This document shows positions 38,501 through 48,204 of a stretch of 64,000 nt of DNA, in pieces. The notes below the pieces were generated by a model. That model searched no databases. It saw only the letters and a list, made by a program, of their open reading frames with translations, and was not told where the DNA came from. Source of the DNA: CAJCIT01 sp963771305 (lineage in GTDB: Bacteria > Acidobacteriota > Terriglobia > Bryobacterales > Bryobacteraceae). Made by a program: the position numbers and the translations under genes. The stretch's first letter is position 1. Each line of letters opens with the position of its first letter. The stretch is taken from the NCBI GenBank assembly GCA_963771305.1, contig CAVYTS010000033.1, forward strand, positions 310,001 through 374,000, given 5' to 3'.

Positions 38501-41500
38501 CACGGGCGCTAACACGAACTTCGATTTCCGAACGGGAAATCCCATCCCGTCATCGGTTGATTTAACTACGGTCACCGCCGTGGTGGATTACTACACGGCT
38601 GATCTTCAAGACGACGGGACGGGCGATCTCGCGTCTCTCACCGGCCAAATAGCGAGCGTGGTGGCGCGCCTGGGACAGCTTCGGCCGGGAGTCCCAGTAA
38701 CGTTGGTGGCGCACTCCACCGCCGGTGTTCCGGCGCGTGTATTCGCATCGGCGAACCAGGCGCAAGTGCGCGGGCTGATCACGCTGGGCACGCCGCATGC
38801 CGGCGCGCCGTTGCCTTTCCTGGCCGATAACGGGGTCGCAAGCGCGGTGCGATTCCTGCAGCAATTGCTGCCGTCCATTCCCTCCGGTCCACTAACGATT
38901 GCGCTCAATCACATAGTGCAAGCGGTGGATGGGTACACCGCTCCAGCCACGGCCAATGCGGTCGCCGTGAAGGCGCCGTATCCGGTCGGTTCGTTCAACT
39001 TTTCAGGCGCTGGTTCCACCGATACGGGAACTGTTAGCGCGCTCGCGTTGGGCGGGAGCCTGACCGTGGATCTGCTGGCATCCGTGAAGCAAGCGGTTGC
39101 GGCAATGTCCACCGCGGCCGCGGGCGCTGCTACTCCCGCGCCAACCTACGTCGGATTCGGTCTGCGGTCCGGTTTGAGTCTGGGATCCACGGCTGTGGGC
39201 GATGTGGATGCGTCGGCAGCGGTGCGTATCGACGCATTTCGCGTGGCTCTCTCTAATCCTGCCGCACCGATCGCGCGGCCCGAGCACGCGGCATCAGTCC
39301 GCATAGGCCTGAGCCGGCCGGGCGATTGGCTGCTAGGCGGCGCTTCGTCGTACGATCCGACACAAGGTTTCTCCGACGTGCGGGTTCGTTGGGCCGAACT
39401 GGGTGTCGACATTACTGAAAACGCCGGCGCGCTTTCGGTGACGCCCAGCGCCGTGCTGTATCAGGCATCGTTTCACGGACCGATGAACACCGGCGTGTTC
39501 GCGTTTAACGATGCGCAATCCCAGCCCTTGCTGGGAGCGGTGTTCCAGGGAATTACGGCGATAGCGCCGATTGCCACGTCCTCTCTCGCGGGCCTCTTAA
39601 ATGCACTCGAAGCCCTCGGAATCACCGTGCCCGATCCGCATGGCGGAATTGGATTATCCGGGGACGCTTGGTCGGCGATTTCGGTGGATGTAGCCAGTTA
39701 TCTCGGTCCGCGGCTCGCCACCGCCCTCACCAGCGGAATCGGTGACTCCATTGGCCCGTCGGCGGGGCCGTGGGTTTTCGAGATCGACGATCTTCCCCTC
39801 GAACTGTATGTCTCCCTTGCGCCGGCGAAAATCGGACTACGCACGACCCCCGCTCCCAGCGGTGTCCTTCAGCTTGCGTCCGACGCATCGCTCGGATTCG
39901 ATCTGGGCATTCCGATTCCCCAATTCACCGCGTCGGTGACGGCTACGTTTCAGATCGGAGCCTTCACGCTCGTCTGGAGCAACGGAACGGTCGCCGCCGG
40001 TGCTGCTCCGTGGCTCCCACCCGTTACGCTGTTTCCGTTTTCAGCCTCTGCGCTCGAGGCCTCGCTCAGCAACGCATTGCCGCGATTGTTGTTGTCGGGA
40101 ACGTTCACGGCAATTCTCGAAGGAATTCTTGGTTCGGGCTATCAGATTCCGCCGATCGACTCCTTCTTTTCCTCGCCGGGGCAGACCATGCAAGGCTCGT
40201 CGGCGCTGGGGAGCGGAACCGGGCTTTCCGCACCAAAGATCAACCAATTGCTGCAAATCATCGCGCATGCGCTGCATTTGCCCACGGGATCGGGGCTCAA
40301 CCTGCCGGCGAACATTCAGCTCATCGCAGAGGGAACGGGCACGGCGGCCGATCCAACTGCGCTGCATCTGCTCACCACCGCACCACTTGCCGGAATCCTC
40401 AGCGTAGATCTTTCCGCCGCGATCGATTCGTCGCTGCACGTGACACCCAGCGGCAAGCTCACCGTAACCGTTCCGTTGCCAGGAAGCTGGACCGGGATCG
40501 TCATCAATTTCGGTGCCAGCCCCACCGCCATATCGCTCAGCATTGCTCCGCAGCTCGCGGGTGTTTCGCCGATTCAGATCCTGCCCACCTTTAGCGGGCT
40601 GGGCGATTCGCTGCGAGGCGCTCTCGAAGCTCTGCTGCCACGGGCGCTGGACGAAGTGGTGAACGATCTGGGCCCACCCGCTCCGGGCACCGTCTTGCAA
40701 GGCGTGCTGGATATCGCTACAGCTCTCGGAATCTACGGCGCCGGTGGATTTGCCGCTTTCGCGCAGCCGCTTCGCGATCTCACGCAGGGAAATTTCCTGG
40801 CGGCATTCGGAGGATCAGGCCGTGCCGGAGTGGCCAGTGCGATCGCGAAAATATTCACTATTCCCGAACTAAGCGGCTTGCCGGGCACGGTGACCGCGAA
40901 CGGCGGAACCGTGATTTGGAGCGAGACCTTTAGCGCGGGTATTAGCGGAACCGCAGCAGTGACGCTCGGCTGGGACAGTGGGGGGCCGACGGCAGCACTC
41001 AGCCTGACCGCCGTGAAGCTCGATTCCGGCGGACTTACGGCGTCGCTCAGCGCCGGATATGCTTCGGGAGTTTTGCAATGTTCATCGAATCTCGGCGTTG
41101 CGCTAGCGTCCACGCTGGGCCTCAACGTTTCTCCCACGCTGCGCGCCGCCCTGAATGGAAGCAGCTTAAGCGTCACACTGCTCCCGCTTGCGAGTGGTGG
41201 AGCGGATGGTCCTATCACCGTCAATCTTGCGCCTTCGCCAGGCGTGACCGTGAATACTGGGGGCGCTGATGCTCTGGTCACGGACATTCTGCTGCCGCTC
41301 GCCGGCAGCCTGGCGTTAAGCGCGGTGAAAGCGAACCTCACGCACAACTTGTGGACCGGCGGCCCAACGATCGAGCAAGTGCTGGTGGACGCGCACGTTA
41401 TAACCAAGGGCGCTACGCCTGCGCAGGACACGTTGGCCGTGCTTCCAAGCCTCACCACCGTGGTCAGCGGCGTGCTTCAGGCATTAGCTGGGAGCTTGAA

Positions 41501-44500
41501 GATCCCGGTTTCCTCCACGCTCAATATCTCTCTGATAGACGATGGCGGATCGGGCGGAAATCGAATTGGGCTCGCGCTCAGCGGCCCGCAGCAGTTCGAT
41601 GTTGGATCGTTCACGCTGACCGTTCACTTCGGCGCGCCTGTAGATTGGGCTGCGGGAATGGATGAAGGCCTGGGGCTTTACCTGTTCGAGATTGGCGGGC
41701 CCAGCGTGCAGTTTAGCCCGGGCCTGCACTGCGTGGGAATCGGCATCGGGATCACCGGCCAGGGCGATTCTCCGCTGATCAACACTTCGCAGTTCCGCTT
41801 GGGGGGCGTGGATGCCTACGCGTTCTTCGATGTGGATTTCCAGGGCGGCGTAAGCCTACCCAATTTCGGGGCGGGGCTGGAGCTGGATCAATTCGGCATT
41901 CCTCTCGGACAAGCCACTGGCGACGGCGTGGGCGGAAATCCGGTAGCCGCGGGCTTGCTGCAGTCCGGCGGCGCGCCTGGCGACAACCATCCCGTGAATC
42001 CGGGCGTGGACGTCTCGGTATGGTCCGTCCCTACGGCGATTGTCCCCGGTCCGGCCAACGACGGGAAGTTCCACATGCGCTTCGGCGATGCCACCGATCA
42101 GCCGCTGTGGATCCCGGTGCACGCGGGCTTCGGACCTATTTATATCGACCAGCTTGGCCTGGACGTTACCAGCGATCCGGGAGTGGAACTGCTGATCGAC
42201 GGCAGCGTGAAGGTGGACGGCCTCACCGCGCAGGCCAACGATCTCACTGTTACCCTTCCCTTTAAATCACTCACCGATCCATCCGGCTGGACCCTGGATC
42301 TGGGCGGCCTGGCGGTTGGTTTCACCGCGCCTGGCATTACCATCGCCGGCGGATTGCTGAAGAATCCCGGACCGCCTATCGAATACGACGGCATGCTGCT
42401 GATTCAGATCACGCAGTTCGGCTTCGTGGCCGTGGGGGCGTATTCGCAGCCCACCGATGCGGAGGGCAAGTACACATCCCTGTTCGTATTCGCGGGCGTG
42501 TTCGTGGTCATCGGCCTTCCGCCGATCATCGAACTGGATGGGTTCGGATTAGGCGTGGGCTACAACCGTGAACTGATTGTCCCGGACGATCTGAACCAGC
42601 TCCCCAGTTTCATTCTTATCGCCGCGCTGGACGATGCCGGAAAGCTAGCCAGCGATCCGATGGGCGAGCTGATGACCATCCGCAGCTCGATTCCCGCCCG
42701 CCGCGGGAGTTTCTGGCTGGCAGTGGGGCTGCACGGAACTTCGTTCGTGATCGTGCACGTGACGGCCGTAGTGTATGTCGCCCTGGATCGCGGTGTTGAA
42801 GTGGGCGTGCTGGGCGTGGCGCGCATGGCTCTGCCCTCCGACGATACTGCGCTGGTGAGTATCGAGCTCGCGTTGAAGGCCCGCTATAGTTCGTCCGAAG
42901 GCGTGCTGTCGATTCAGGCGCAGTTAACCGACAATTCCTGGATTCTAAGCCCCGATTGCCAGCTCACTGGCGGCTTCGCCTATTTCATGTGGTTCCCGCA
43001 GTCGCAATTCGTGCTCACCATCGGCGGTTATCACCCGGCGTTCCAGAAGCCGCCGGAGTTCCCGGATGTGCCGCGCTTGGGGTATCACTGGTCGCTGTTG
43101 GGCGCGATCAATATCAAAGGCGAATCGTACTTCGCGCTCACCAACACCTGCGTGATGGCCGGAGCGCGCTTCGAAGCCACGTACGGGCCGGACTGCATCC
43201 ACGTCTGGTTCACCGCGTATTCGGATTTTCTGCTCTCCTGGGATCCGTTCTATTACGACGTCGCGATCGGCATCGCGGTGGGGGCGGCGTTCAACATGGA
43301 GATCTGTTTCATCGGCTGCGTGAATGTGGATATTAGCGTATCGCTGGGCGCATCGCTTGAGGTGAAGGGACCGCCGCTGCATGGTGAAGTGACGGTGGAC
43401 CTGGCGGTGGCATCGGTGACCGTGGCATTCGGTCCGGACCCCAATCCGCAACCCCCGTTCATTACCGATTTCGGCGCGTTCACACTGAAATATCTGTACG
43501 GGAACGACCCGCAAGGCTATGCGGTAGCCACTCACGTTCTCACCGGACTGCTGGCGCCGGAGCCGCCGGGAGGTCAGCCCGCTCCGGGTACAGCGGCACA
43601 GCCTTGGCGCCTGGGCGCCGAATTTTCGTTCCAGACCGAATCGCGCATGCCCGCAACCGAAGAAACCGATTTCGTCAACGGCGATTCGGGCCAACTGGCG
43701 AGCGTGGCCGACATCGACTTCGCGCCCATGGGACTTGCTCACCCGAGGGTAACGTCAGCCCACATCGTCGGCATCGATCAGCAGCATAGGGATGGGAGCT
43801 GGAAGGCCGCGGTTATTCAGACGAACCATTTCACCATCACCCAGGTGATCAATCAGTTCTCGGAGGCCACCTGGCACTATATCGATCACGACAATATTCC
43901 CGCTGCGGCGCGAACTGTTCCGGCGCTGGGTGGTTTAGAGATCACCGGCTTCGCGCTGCTGGCGAATCAAAGCGCGTTGATTCCGATCGCCAAATTGATC
44001 GACGCCACCAACAGCCGTCCCTTGCCGTTCGCAACTTTGACCACCATTTATCTTGATACCCTTCTCACGTATGGCGCGAGCGCGGACGTGCTGAGCCAGA
44101 TTGCTGCAGCGGCCACCAGCAATCAAACTACCTCGGTCGCGAGTCTGGTGCTTGCAGGAAGCGGCTTCTTCAGCCAGGCGCGTATTGCGTCGGGAATTCC
44201 AGCCTCCGGCCTCGCGCCGGTAGCTGTGAACGCTCTTCAGACCGGCCGATCCTCGCCGCCGGTAGTGGCACCCATTACCACCGGAATGACCATGCGCGCG
44301 GTGGGGCTGTTGCGTCCGCCCGGGATCCAGGCCGTTGCCGCGGTTAATTCGATTCCGCTCCAGCAATCCCGTTTGCGCGCGGTTCTGCAAGGCCGCCCAC
44401 AGCCGATAGCGGATGCGCCAACGGCCCTTCGGACCACGGTTACTTCGGTGGCCGCGGCAAAAGGCGCCGCGCGTTTGGCGCCCCCGCGTCTGGATGTGAT

Positions 44501-45500
44501 GGCCGGAGCCAGTCTTCAGAAAGTTCCCGCTTCTACCGCGGTCCGGCCCACGGCCATCGTGCGCGCTGCAAAAACGCTGCGAAATTCCGAGGTAGGGTGG
44601 GCGTCCGGAGCCGCACATTCCGCCGCTTTGAAACAGGCCGCAACCGATCTCACCGCGGCCGGAGTGACTGTTTCCGCCGGTGCGGCGCATATTTGGGATG
44701 TACCGGCGGGCGCGAGCTTGCTAATTTCAGGATCCGCCGCAGCGCGTCTGACGTTCCTGTCGCGCAGCGGAAGCGTGCTGGACGATCGCGAATTGGTCGG
44801 CGGGGTGAAGGGAACCAGCTTGACGATTCCGGCCGGTACGGCACGCTTCGTGGTGAGTTGCCTCGGCAATCCTCCCACGGCGGCCAGCTATGACAATGGC
44901 TTCGGCGTGATCAGCGCGTCGGCCGCCCCACGCAGCGAGGTGGCGGCCACCGGATGGCAGAGCGCCAGCATGCTGATGCAAGCCGGAGCATCCATTTTGC
45001 TCGGTCGCGGCGCCAGCGTTCGTCTGCCGCGCCCTTTCACACCAGTCCGCTCGGGAATGAAGACGAATCAAACGGTGATCCGCGCCTCCGAAGTAATGCG
45101 GGATGAGACCGCTACCGAAACGTCGCTCCCGTCGGGAACCGGTGTGGTGATGATTCTTCTCGACCAACAGGACCCCACCGCCGCCGCGGGTGGAGATCTG
45201 GGCATCGCCGCCGATGGCGCAACGCTCGGTACGCCGCCACTGCGCGTGGAGGGCGGACGCCGCCGCGCGCTGCTGTATCAGGTTACACAAACCGCCCCTG
45301 GCGCAGCCAGCATCGTGGTCTCCACCGCCAGCGTCACCGGATGGCGCGTGGCCGGCGTAGTTGGTCTTCCGGGGCAAGCGCAGGAATGGGCGGTGCGGAT
45401 GAATGGCGGCATCCCGGAGCACTTGGTTCCGGAGGGCCCGCTGACACCCGGCGGTCAGATCAACGTTCGACTTACTTCTACACCAGGAGGTGCGGCTTGA
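35556..45500 (+). CDS. Giant 3314-residue beta-rich protein with hydrolase-like and DUF6603-like regions
   Basis: No signal peptide or transmembrane helix. The N-terminal third has repeated beta modules marked by TGTGTPTDPW, TGTGTEADPW and TGSGTYDDPW near residues 300, 534 and 810, with a related TGTAADP near 1592. Residues about 945-1130 resemble an alpha/beta-hydrolase (PGAP1/lipase class): VVLLLGP, then VTLVAHSTAGVPARVF near 1050 with a candidate serine nucleophile, and LITLGTPHAGAPLPF; no certain acid/His partner was identified. Residues about 2000-2700 match DUF6603 (LGLDVTSDPGVELLIDG, FVVIGLPPIIELDGFGLGVG). The C-terminal 600 residues are Ala/Val-rich beta sequence. Start ATG 35556 overlaps the previous stop; its own TGA overlaps TTG 45497 of the next gene. 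Function unknown. Confidence 0.85.
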   Translation: MISTENLEAEIVDLGQMIGLVDSDGNLNAHWFGNLPGELETIFSDPTQRSGLMNFLDALLPPAALDGLPQGEKWHPLLGSDPSLRGNLYLTVEDNDSDVVFGVSGDYSTAAGTTPAASIRAQLPLFSANSGIHAIAGTSDGPLSVGLRLTLGWTRPAQPIGLQAVVVSASLAPLAIGGPTESLVVTLAGLDLDGSGAKDTILDPNQLGAEATHLILGLIQYELGQLSAGLTGEAQSVVNNLLPLFGLGDGIPLFPFLQIATDGQAIQKWFLSLIGGATPPITKWLGHLTGLLGATAPAVTGTGTPTDPWTATVFTLNPSSTFNVTLASANAISISALQIGVAFKIAPSGANPIARVNAQAVIASIPLSGTGSASVLPSAAVVIESPGSDGAAPIVNNAPTIAVSSIRGGFAWNGSSLSPLLQLENVTLAGTAYPSVDLTNADSVVQAVEAAVLANITSALGGGAGQHLLALAGIAAPSGDPVGTPHLVDASLLVTNPARAIASVHRAVLVDPADSWSFLFGDLTGLLGLAGPVTGTGTEADPWRVSLGSAGPLLFEFGAWNAATAHGPGDVQHLRVGFRASVTAAPFQFWWLSELLAADLPLNAEGSVSVLAAQHAVFNIQPLPALPPGPNFTASADGITARMDWTPGGSMTWQAGVQNLQITIGGTPPIAIPTLAFPLPGIDVTNPAAAAAAFGVSIPDLELALRSVLARAILSWGGMPAYVTAALLGVHGNLAGLQTDWPALADPSGAGSLLSDPLTALRNWLASIAVQVSADSSPFLLSGLNWLQTLLSGSLPGALAAAPSFDVSITGSGTYDDPWALPLSSSNADSTQAVVWLEPSGPPASWATPLAAAATATGDFSVPMQVAAKLATFVPALRGALTQADTGAISSSLTTLASYLASSDGVVPFSSQIPTGGPWQGGTPLSSPHPQQPTDPSAVSQILAQIDTWAGAGSRVVLLLGPAFSTHDIWSTLLASPLLHGTTGANTNFDFRTGNPIPSSVDLTTVTAVVDYYTADLQDDGTGDLASLTGQIASVVARLGQLRPGVPVTLVAHSTAGVPARVFASANQAQVRGLITLGTPHAGAPLPFLADNGVASAVRFLQQLLPSIPSGPLTIALNHIVQAVDGYTAPATANAVAVKAPYPVGSFNFSGAGSTDTGTVSALALGGSLTVDLLASVKQAVAAMSTAAAGAATPAPTYVGFGLRSGLSLGSTAVGDVDASAAVRIDAFRVALSNPAAPIARPEHAASVRIGLSRPGDWLLGGASSYDPTQGFSDVRVRWAELGVDITENAGALSVTPSAVLYQASFHGPMNTGVFAFNDAQSQPLLGAVFQGITAIAPIATSSLAGLLNALEALGITVPDPHGGIGLSGDAWSAISVDVASYLGPRLATALTSGIGDSIGPSAGPWVFEIDDLPLELYVSLAPAKIGLRTTPAPSGVLQLASDASLGFDLGIPIPQFTASVTATFQIGAFTLVWSNGTVAAGAAPWLPPVTLFPFSASALEASLSNALPRLLLSGTFTAILEGILGSGYQIPPIDSFFSSPGQTMQGSSALGSGTGLSAPKINQLLQIIAHALHLPTGSGLNLPANIQLIAEGTGTAADPTALHLLTTAPLAGILSVDLSAAIDSSLHVTPSGKLTVTVPLPGSWTGIVINFGASPTAISLSIAPQLAGVSPIQILPTFSGLGDSLRGALEALLPRALDEVVNDLGPPAPGTVLQGVLDIATALGIYGAGGFAAFAQPLRDLTQGNFLAAFGGSGRAGVASAIAKIFTIPELSGLPGTVTANGGTVIWSETFSAGISGTAAVTLGWDSGGPTAALSLTAVKLDSGGLTASLSAGYASGVLQCSSNLGVALASTLGLNVSPTLRAALNGSSLSVTLLPLASGGADGPITVNLAPSPGVTVNTGGADALVTDILLPLAGSLALSAVKANLTHNLWTGGPTIEQVLVDAHVITKGATPAQDTLAVLPSLTTVVSGVLQALAGSLKIPVSSTLNISLIDDGGSGGNRIGLALSGPQQFDVGSFTLTVHFGAPVDWAAGMDEGLGLYLFEIGGPSVQFSPGLHCVGIGIGITGQGDSPLINTSQFRLGGVDAYAFFDVDFQGGVSLPNFGAGLELDQFGIPLGQATGDGVGGNPVAAGLLQSGGAPGDNHPVNPGVDVSVWSVPTAIVPGPANDGKFHMRFGDATDQPLWIPVHAGFGPIYIDQLGLDVTSDPGVELLIDGSVKVDGLTAQANDLTVTLPFKSLTDPSGWTLDLGGLAVGFTAPGITIAGGLLKNPGPPIEYDGMLLIQITQFGFVAVGAYSQPTDAEGKYTSLFVFAGVFVVIGLPPIIELDGFGLGVGYNRELIVPDDLNQLPSFILIAALDDAGKLASDPMGELMTIRSSIPARRGSFWLAVGLHGTSFVIVHVTAVVYVALDRGVEVGVLGVARMALPSDDTALVSIELALKARYSSSEGVLSIQAQLTDNSWILSPDCQLTGGFAYFMWFPQSQFVLTIGGYHPAFQKPPEFPDVPRLGYHWSLLGAINIKGESYFALTNTCVMAGARFEATYGPDCIHVWFTAYSDFLLSWDPFYYDVAIGIAVGAAFNMEICFIGCVNVDISVSLGASLEVKGPPLHGEVTVDLAVASVTVAFGPDPNPQPPFITDFGAFTLKYLYGNDPQGYAVATHVLTGLLAPEPPGGQPAPGTAAQPWRLGAEFSFQTESRMPATEETDFVNGDSGQLASVADIDFAPMGLAHPRVTSAHIVGIDQQHRDGSWKAAVIQTNHFTITQVINQFSEATWHYIDHDNIPAAARTVPALGGLEITGFALLANQSALIPIAKLIDATNSRPLPFATLTTIYLDTLLTYGASADVLSQIAAAATSNQTTSVASLVLAGSGFFSQARIASGIPASGLAPVAVNALQTGRSSPPVVAPITTGMTMRAVGLLRPPGIQAVAAVNSIPLQQSRLRAVLQGRPQPIADAPTALRTTVTSVAAAKGAARLAPPRLDVMAGASLQKVPASTAVRPTAIVRAAKTLRNSEVGWASGAAHSAALKQAATDLTAAGVTVSAGAAHIWDVPAGASLLISGSAAARLTFLSRSGSVLDDRELVGGVKGTSLTIPAGTARFVVSCLGNPPTAASYDNGFGVISASAAPRSEVAATGWQSASMLMQAGASILLGRGASVRLPRPFTPVRSGMKTNQTVIRASEVMRDETATETSLPSGTGVVMILLDQQDPTAAAGGDLGIAADGATLGTPPLRVEGGRRRALLYQVTQTAPGAASIVVSTASVTGWRVAGVVGLPGQAQEWAVRMNGGIPEHLVPEGPLTPGGQINVRLTSTPGGAA

Positions 45501-47134
45501 GCACCAACGGTTCTCCGTTTCCCGGACAGATGTATCTGTACGACAACATCACGCCGCCGCTTCTGGATGGCTCGTATCGCATCAATGTCAATACGGATGT
45601 CACGATCGACGGGGCGGATCAGAATCTGCCCGGCGCAACGAACTACTTCAACGTGGAGGGTCCGCGCTTTACTTTGTCACCAGCGTTGGTGGCGGGGGTG
45701 TTTCCGCCTAACAACGGTCACGGCAGCTTTCAAGACAACGTCCCGCACATCGCACTATCGCGGCGAACGCTTCCCTGGGAGCGCGCTCTCGATCCGGAAG
45801 GCCTGATCGGCGTGCCCACGCGCGTTGCCGGTGACCCTCCGCCGCCGGTTGGTCCGGCGCCGTGGCTCGGGCTGCTGCTGTTCGAAGAAGGCGAATTCAC
45901 CATCCTGCAGGGCCGGCAACTCCAAAACGTAGTGCCACCCGCCGTGTTCCAACGCCTGGGCAGCCCGCAAAACATCACTTGCGATGCCGTGCAAACCACC
46001 TGGACGGTGCTGAACGCCATCCTGCCGTCTGTTGAAGAATTGACAGTCCTTTCGCATGTTCGTCAAGTGAATAAAGACGATAAGGAGCTGAGCGCCGGAT
46101 CGAGCGACGGCTGGTTTTCGGTGGTGATGTCGAATCGCGTGCCTGAAGCCAACTCGAAATGCTGCGCCTGTCTGGTTTCGCTCGAAGAACGGTCAGACCT
46201 GGTGGGGAAGGATCCGCCGCCGGTTTATCAGCCCATTTTCACGCAGGTTTTGCACCCGGAGATTGCGATCGGCAAGACACCGGTCTCCTCGATTCCGATT
46301 CGAGAGCCGTTCCCGTTTGACATCACTGTTTCCATGGTTTTGTTGTATAGCTGGAAATTCGAGTGCATCGGCCCTGGATCGTTCCGCGACCTCATGCAGG
46401 CGCTGGATGTCGGAATGTACGGCACGGTGCAGAATCCAGGTCATCCGCCGGTCACTGACACTGGGCATATCGAAGTTTCTCTGGGCGATCGAGTGGGCGT
46501 GGAGGAAGCCGTGATGTATCGTGGGCCCCTGGTCCCGTTTCAACTTACGCGCGATCCCTTGGGGCCGTACCACAGCGCCGATCAATGCCGCCGTGTGACG
46601 CCCGAAACCGGGGCTGAAGACGTCAGCTACGCATGCGCATTTGAAGTTGGCCGCTTGCTGGCCGCCGCCGATGCGCGGCTGGCCCAGGAGTTAATGCGCT
46701 GGCGGCGCGAAGCCTATAAGCAATCGGCCCGCGCCGACGTGTTCACCGCTGTTTCAAGAGCGATCACCCTGGCGCAGCCGCTGGATGTTCATTCGCCGTC
46801 CGTTCCCGTAGTGTCGGCCAGCGCCACAACCAGCATGGTGAAGGGCGCGGGACCGTTGGCCGACCGATACGGCACGAGATTCATCGGAAACGTCATGGGG
46901 CTGAATCCGGTAGCCGTACAGCAGGCCTTCCAGTTGGAATCCACTGCCGAAGCCACGGCTATTTTGGGCGGCGATCCGGGGACTCTGGGAGCTCCAGTGA
47001 CACCGCCTCCCGCCACGGATCGACCCCCTACCACGCTCGCGGCCGTGGCCGCCGACACCGCTTCGCTCAATAATTTGAGCGCCGCTCGGGATCGCCTGCT
47101 TGCGAACGCAACCGTGAAAGTAGGTACGCCGTGA
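45497..47134 (+). CDS. Operon protein of about 545 residues, unknown function
   Basis: Start TTG 45497 overlaps the preceding TGA and has a perfect AGGAGG (45485-45490), so the longer open frame upstream is not used. The sequence opens with FPGQMYLYDNITPPLLDGSY, then beta-rich PHIALSRRTLPWERAL and PAPWLGLLLFEEGEF, VEELTVLSHVRQVNKDDKEL, GWFSVVMSNRVPE and a CCACLVSLEERS segment. I believe similar sequences occur in other phyla beside the next two genes, from memory and unverified. No catalytic motif, signal peptide or membrane helix is visible. The C-terminal part becomes Ala/Pro-rich. Its stop overlaps GTG 47131 as GTGA. Confidence 0.8.
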   Translation: MSTNGSPFPGQMYLYDNITPPLLDGSYRINVNTDVTIDGADQNLPGATNYFNVEGPRFTLSPALVAGVFPPNNGHGSFQDNVPHIALSRRTLPWERALDPEGLIGVPTRVAGDPPPPVGPAPWLGLLLFEEGEFTILQGRQLQNVVPPAVFQRLGSPQNITCDAVQTTWTVLNAILPSVEELTVLSHVRQVNKDDKELSAGSSDGWFSVVMSNRVPEANSKCCACLVSLEERSDLVGKDPPPVYQPIFTQVLHPEIAIGKTPVSSIPIREPFPFDITVSMVLLYSWKFECIGPGSFRDLMQALDVGMYGTVQNPGHPPVTDTGHIEVSLGDRVGVEEAVMYRGPLVPFQLTRDPLGPYHSADQCRRVTPETGAEDVSYACAFEVGRLLAAADARLAQELMRWRREAYKQSARADVFTAVSRAITLAQPLDVHSPSVPVVSASATTSMVKGAGPLADRYGTRFIGNVMGLNPVAVQQAFQLESTAEATAILGGDPGTLGAPVTPPPATDRPPTTLAAVAADTASLNNLSAARDRLLANATVKVGTP

Positions 47135-48204
47135 GACAAGCCTGGATTCAATCCAGCGAAGCATTGCGCCAACGCATGATCCAGCCGCAGCAGGTGGTGG
47201 CCAGCGCACCGGAAGCGGGTATGCCGCCCTACATGGAGTCGTTTCTGGCGCATGTGCGGCTGCTGGTAGGTGTTCCGTTTGAATATCTGGTGCCGGATCC
47301 GAATCTGCTCCCCGACGAATCCATCCGATTCTTTTTTCTCGACCGGTCCTGGGCGGATCGCGCGGTAGACGGAGCGGTTGCGGTAGGAAAAATCGGGACC
47401 CGCGAGCAAGCGCATCATCAGGCTCATGAGCCTGCGGTCCGCCAGCAATTGGATATCACGGAGCGGATCGTGCGCGGTCTTCAGCTAAACGAAGGATCGT
47501 TTCCGACTCTCAAAGCCACCAACGACAACAGTCCCGCGACGAACGGCGCGGCCCAGGTAATCACCGGATTCCTGTTGCGTTCGGCGGCCGTCAGCGGATG
47601 GCCGCAAATGGACGTGCGCGCTTACGCCGTGGATTTACAGGAGCCGCTCGATCCGTCCACGGCCGACGCGCAAAATGCGCAATTGCAGACCCTGCGCCTG
47701 GAGCGTCTTTCGCCTTCGGTAATGATAGCGCTGTTTCAGGGGATTCCCACGCTGGTGACGCTGGAAGAGCCGCACCATGGAGTGCAGTTCGGCGTGCTTC
47801 CCGTGGCCGGCGAATTTCAAATTGATCTACGCAATGCTTTTGGATCACTAATCCTCACGGGTGGAAACCCGAAGCCGCAGTCCGTGCCGGTACGCCTGGG
47901 CAATTCCAGGGTGATTTCCATCGCGGCCCTGCGGCGTGCTTTGTACACAGCCCAGCAGAGCGACGCCAGCATGCCTGCCCAGACCGGCGGAGCGTCGTTC
48001 GCTATCGAGGTGCTCAATCCGCCCTGGCGGCAGCGGTTCGAAGGGACTAAAGATAATCGCGGCACTGGACCGCAACAGTCGGTGGGTTTCCAGGCATCGC
48101 TCTTTGTCGGAGCTCGGGTCTTGGATCCGGCCACCAAAGTCGCGGTTCAAACTGCTTTCAGCCAATCTGCCCTAGAGAAGGCCGCTCCGGGAGTGAAGAA
48201 ATGA
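47131..48204 (+). CDS. Operon protein of 357 residues, unknown function
   Basis: Starts GTG 47131 inside a GTGA overlap. After a short N-terminal helix it has YLVPDPNLLPDESIRFFFLD, then RSWADRAVDGAVAVGKIG, TGFLLRSAAVSGWPQMDVRAY, LRLERLSPSVMIALFQGIPT and VTLEEPHHGVQFGV. These blocks suggest a conserved alpha/beta domain of uncharacterised function. No signal or membrane segment. Its stop overlaps ATG 48201, the third 4-base overlap in the series, implying fixed stoichiometry through coupled translation. Confidence 0.8.
   Translation: MRQAWIQSSEALRQRMIQPQQVVASAPEAGMPPYMESFLAHVRLLVGVPFEYLVPDPNLLPDESIRFFFLDRSWADRAVDGAVAVGKIGTREQAHHQAHEPAVRQQLDITERIVRGLQLNEGSFPTLKATNDNSPATNGAAQVITGFLLRSAAVSGWPQMDVRAYAVDLQEPLDPSTADAQNAQLQTLRLERLSPSVMIALFQGIPTLVTLEEPHHGVQFGVLPVAGEFQIDLRNAFGSLILTGGNPKPQSVPVRLGNSRVISIAALRRALYTAQQSDASMPAQTGGASFAIEVLNPPWRQRFEGTKDNRGTGPQQSVGFQASLFVGARVLDPATKVAVQTAFSQSALEKAAPGVKK

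Noticed and set aside
35730..45420. Many antisense and out-of-frame open reading frames inside the giant gene
   Set aside because: They result from high GC and absence of stops opposite a long biased gene; none resembles a family.
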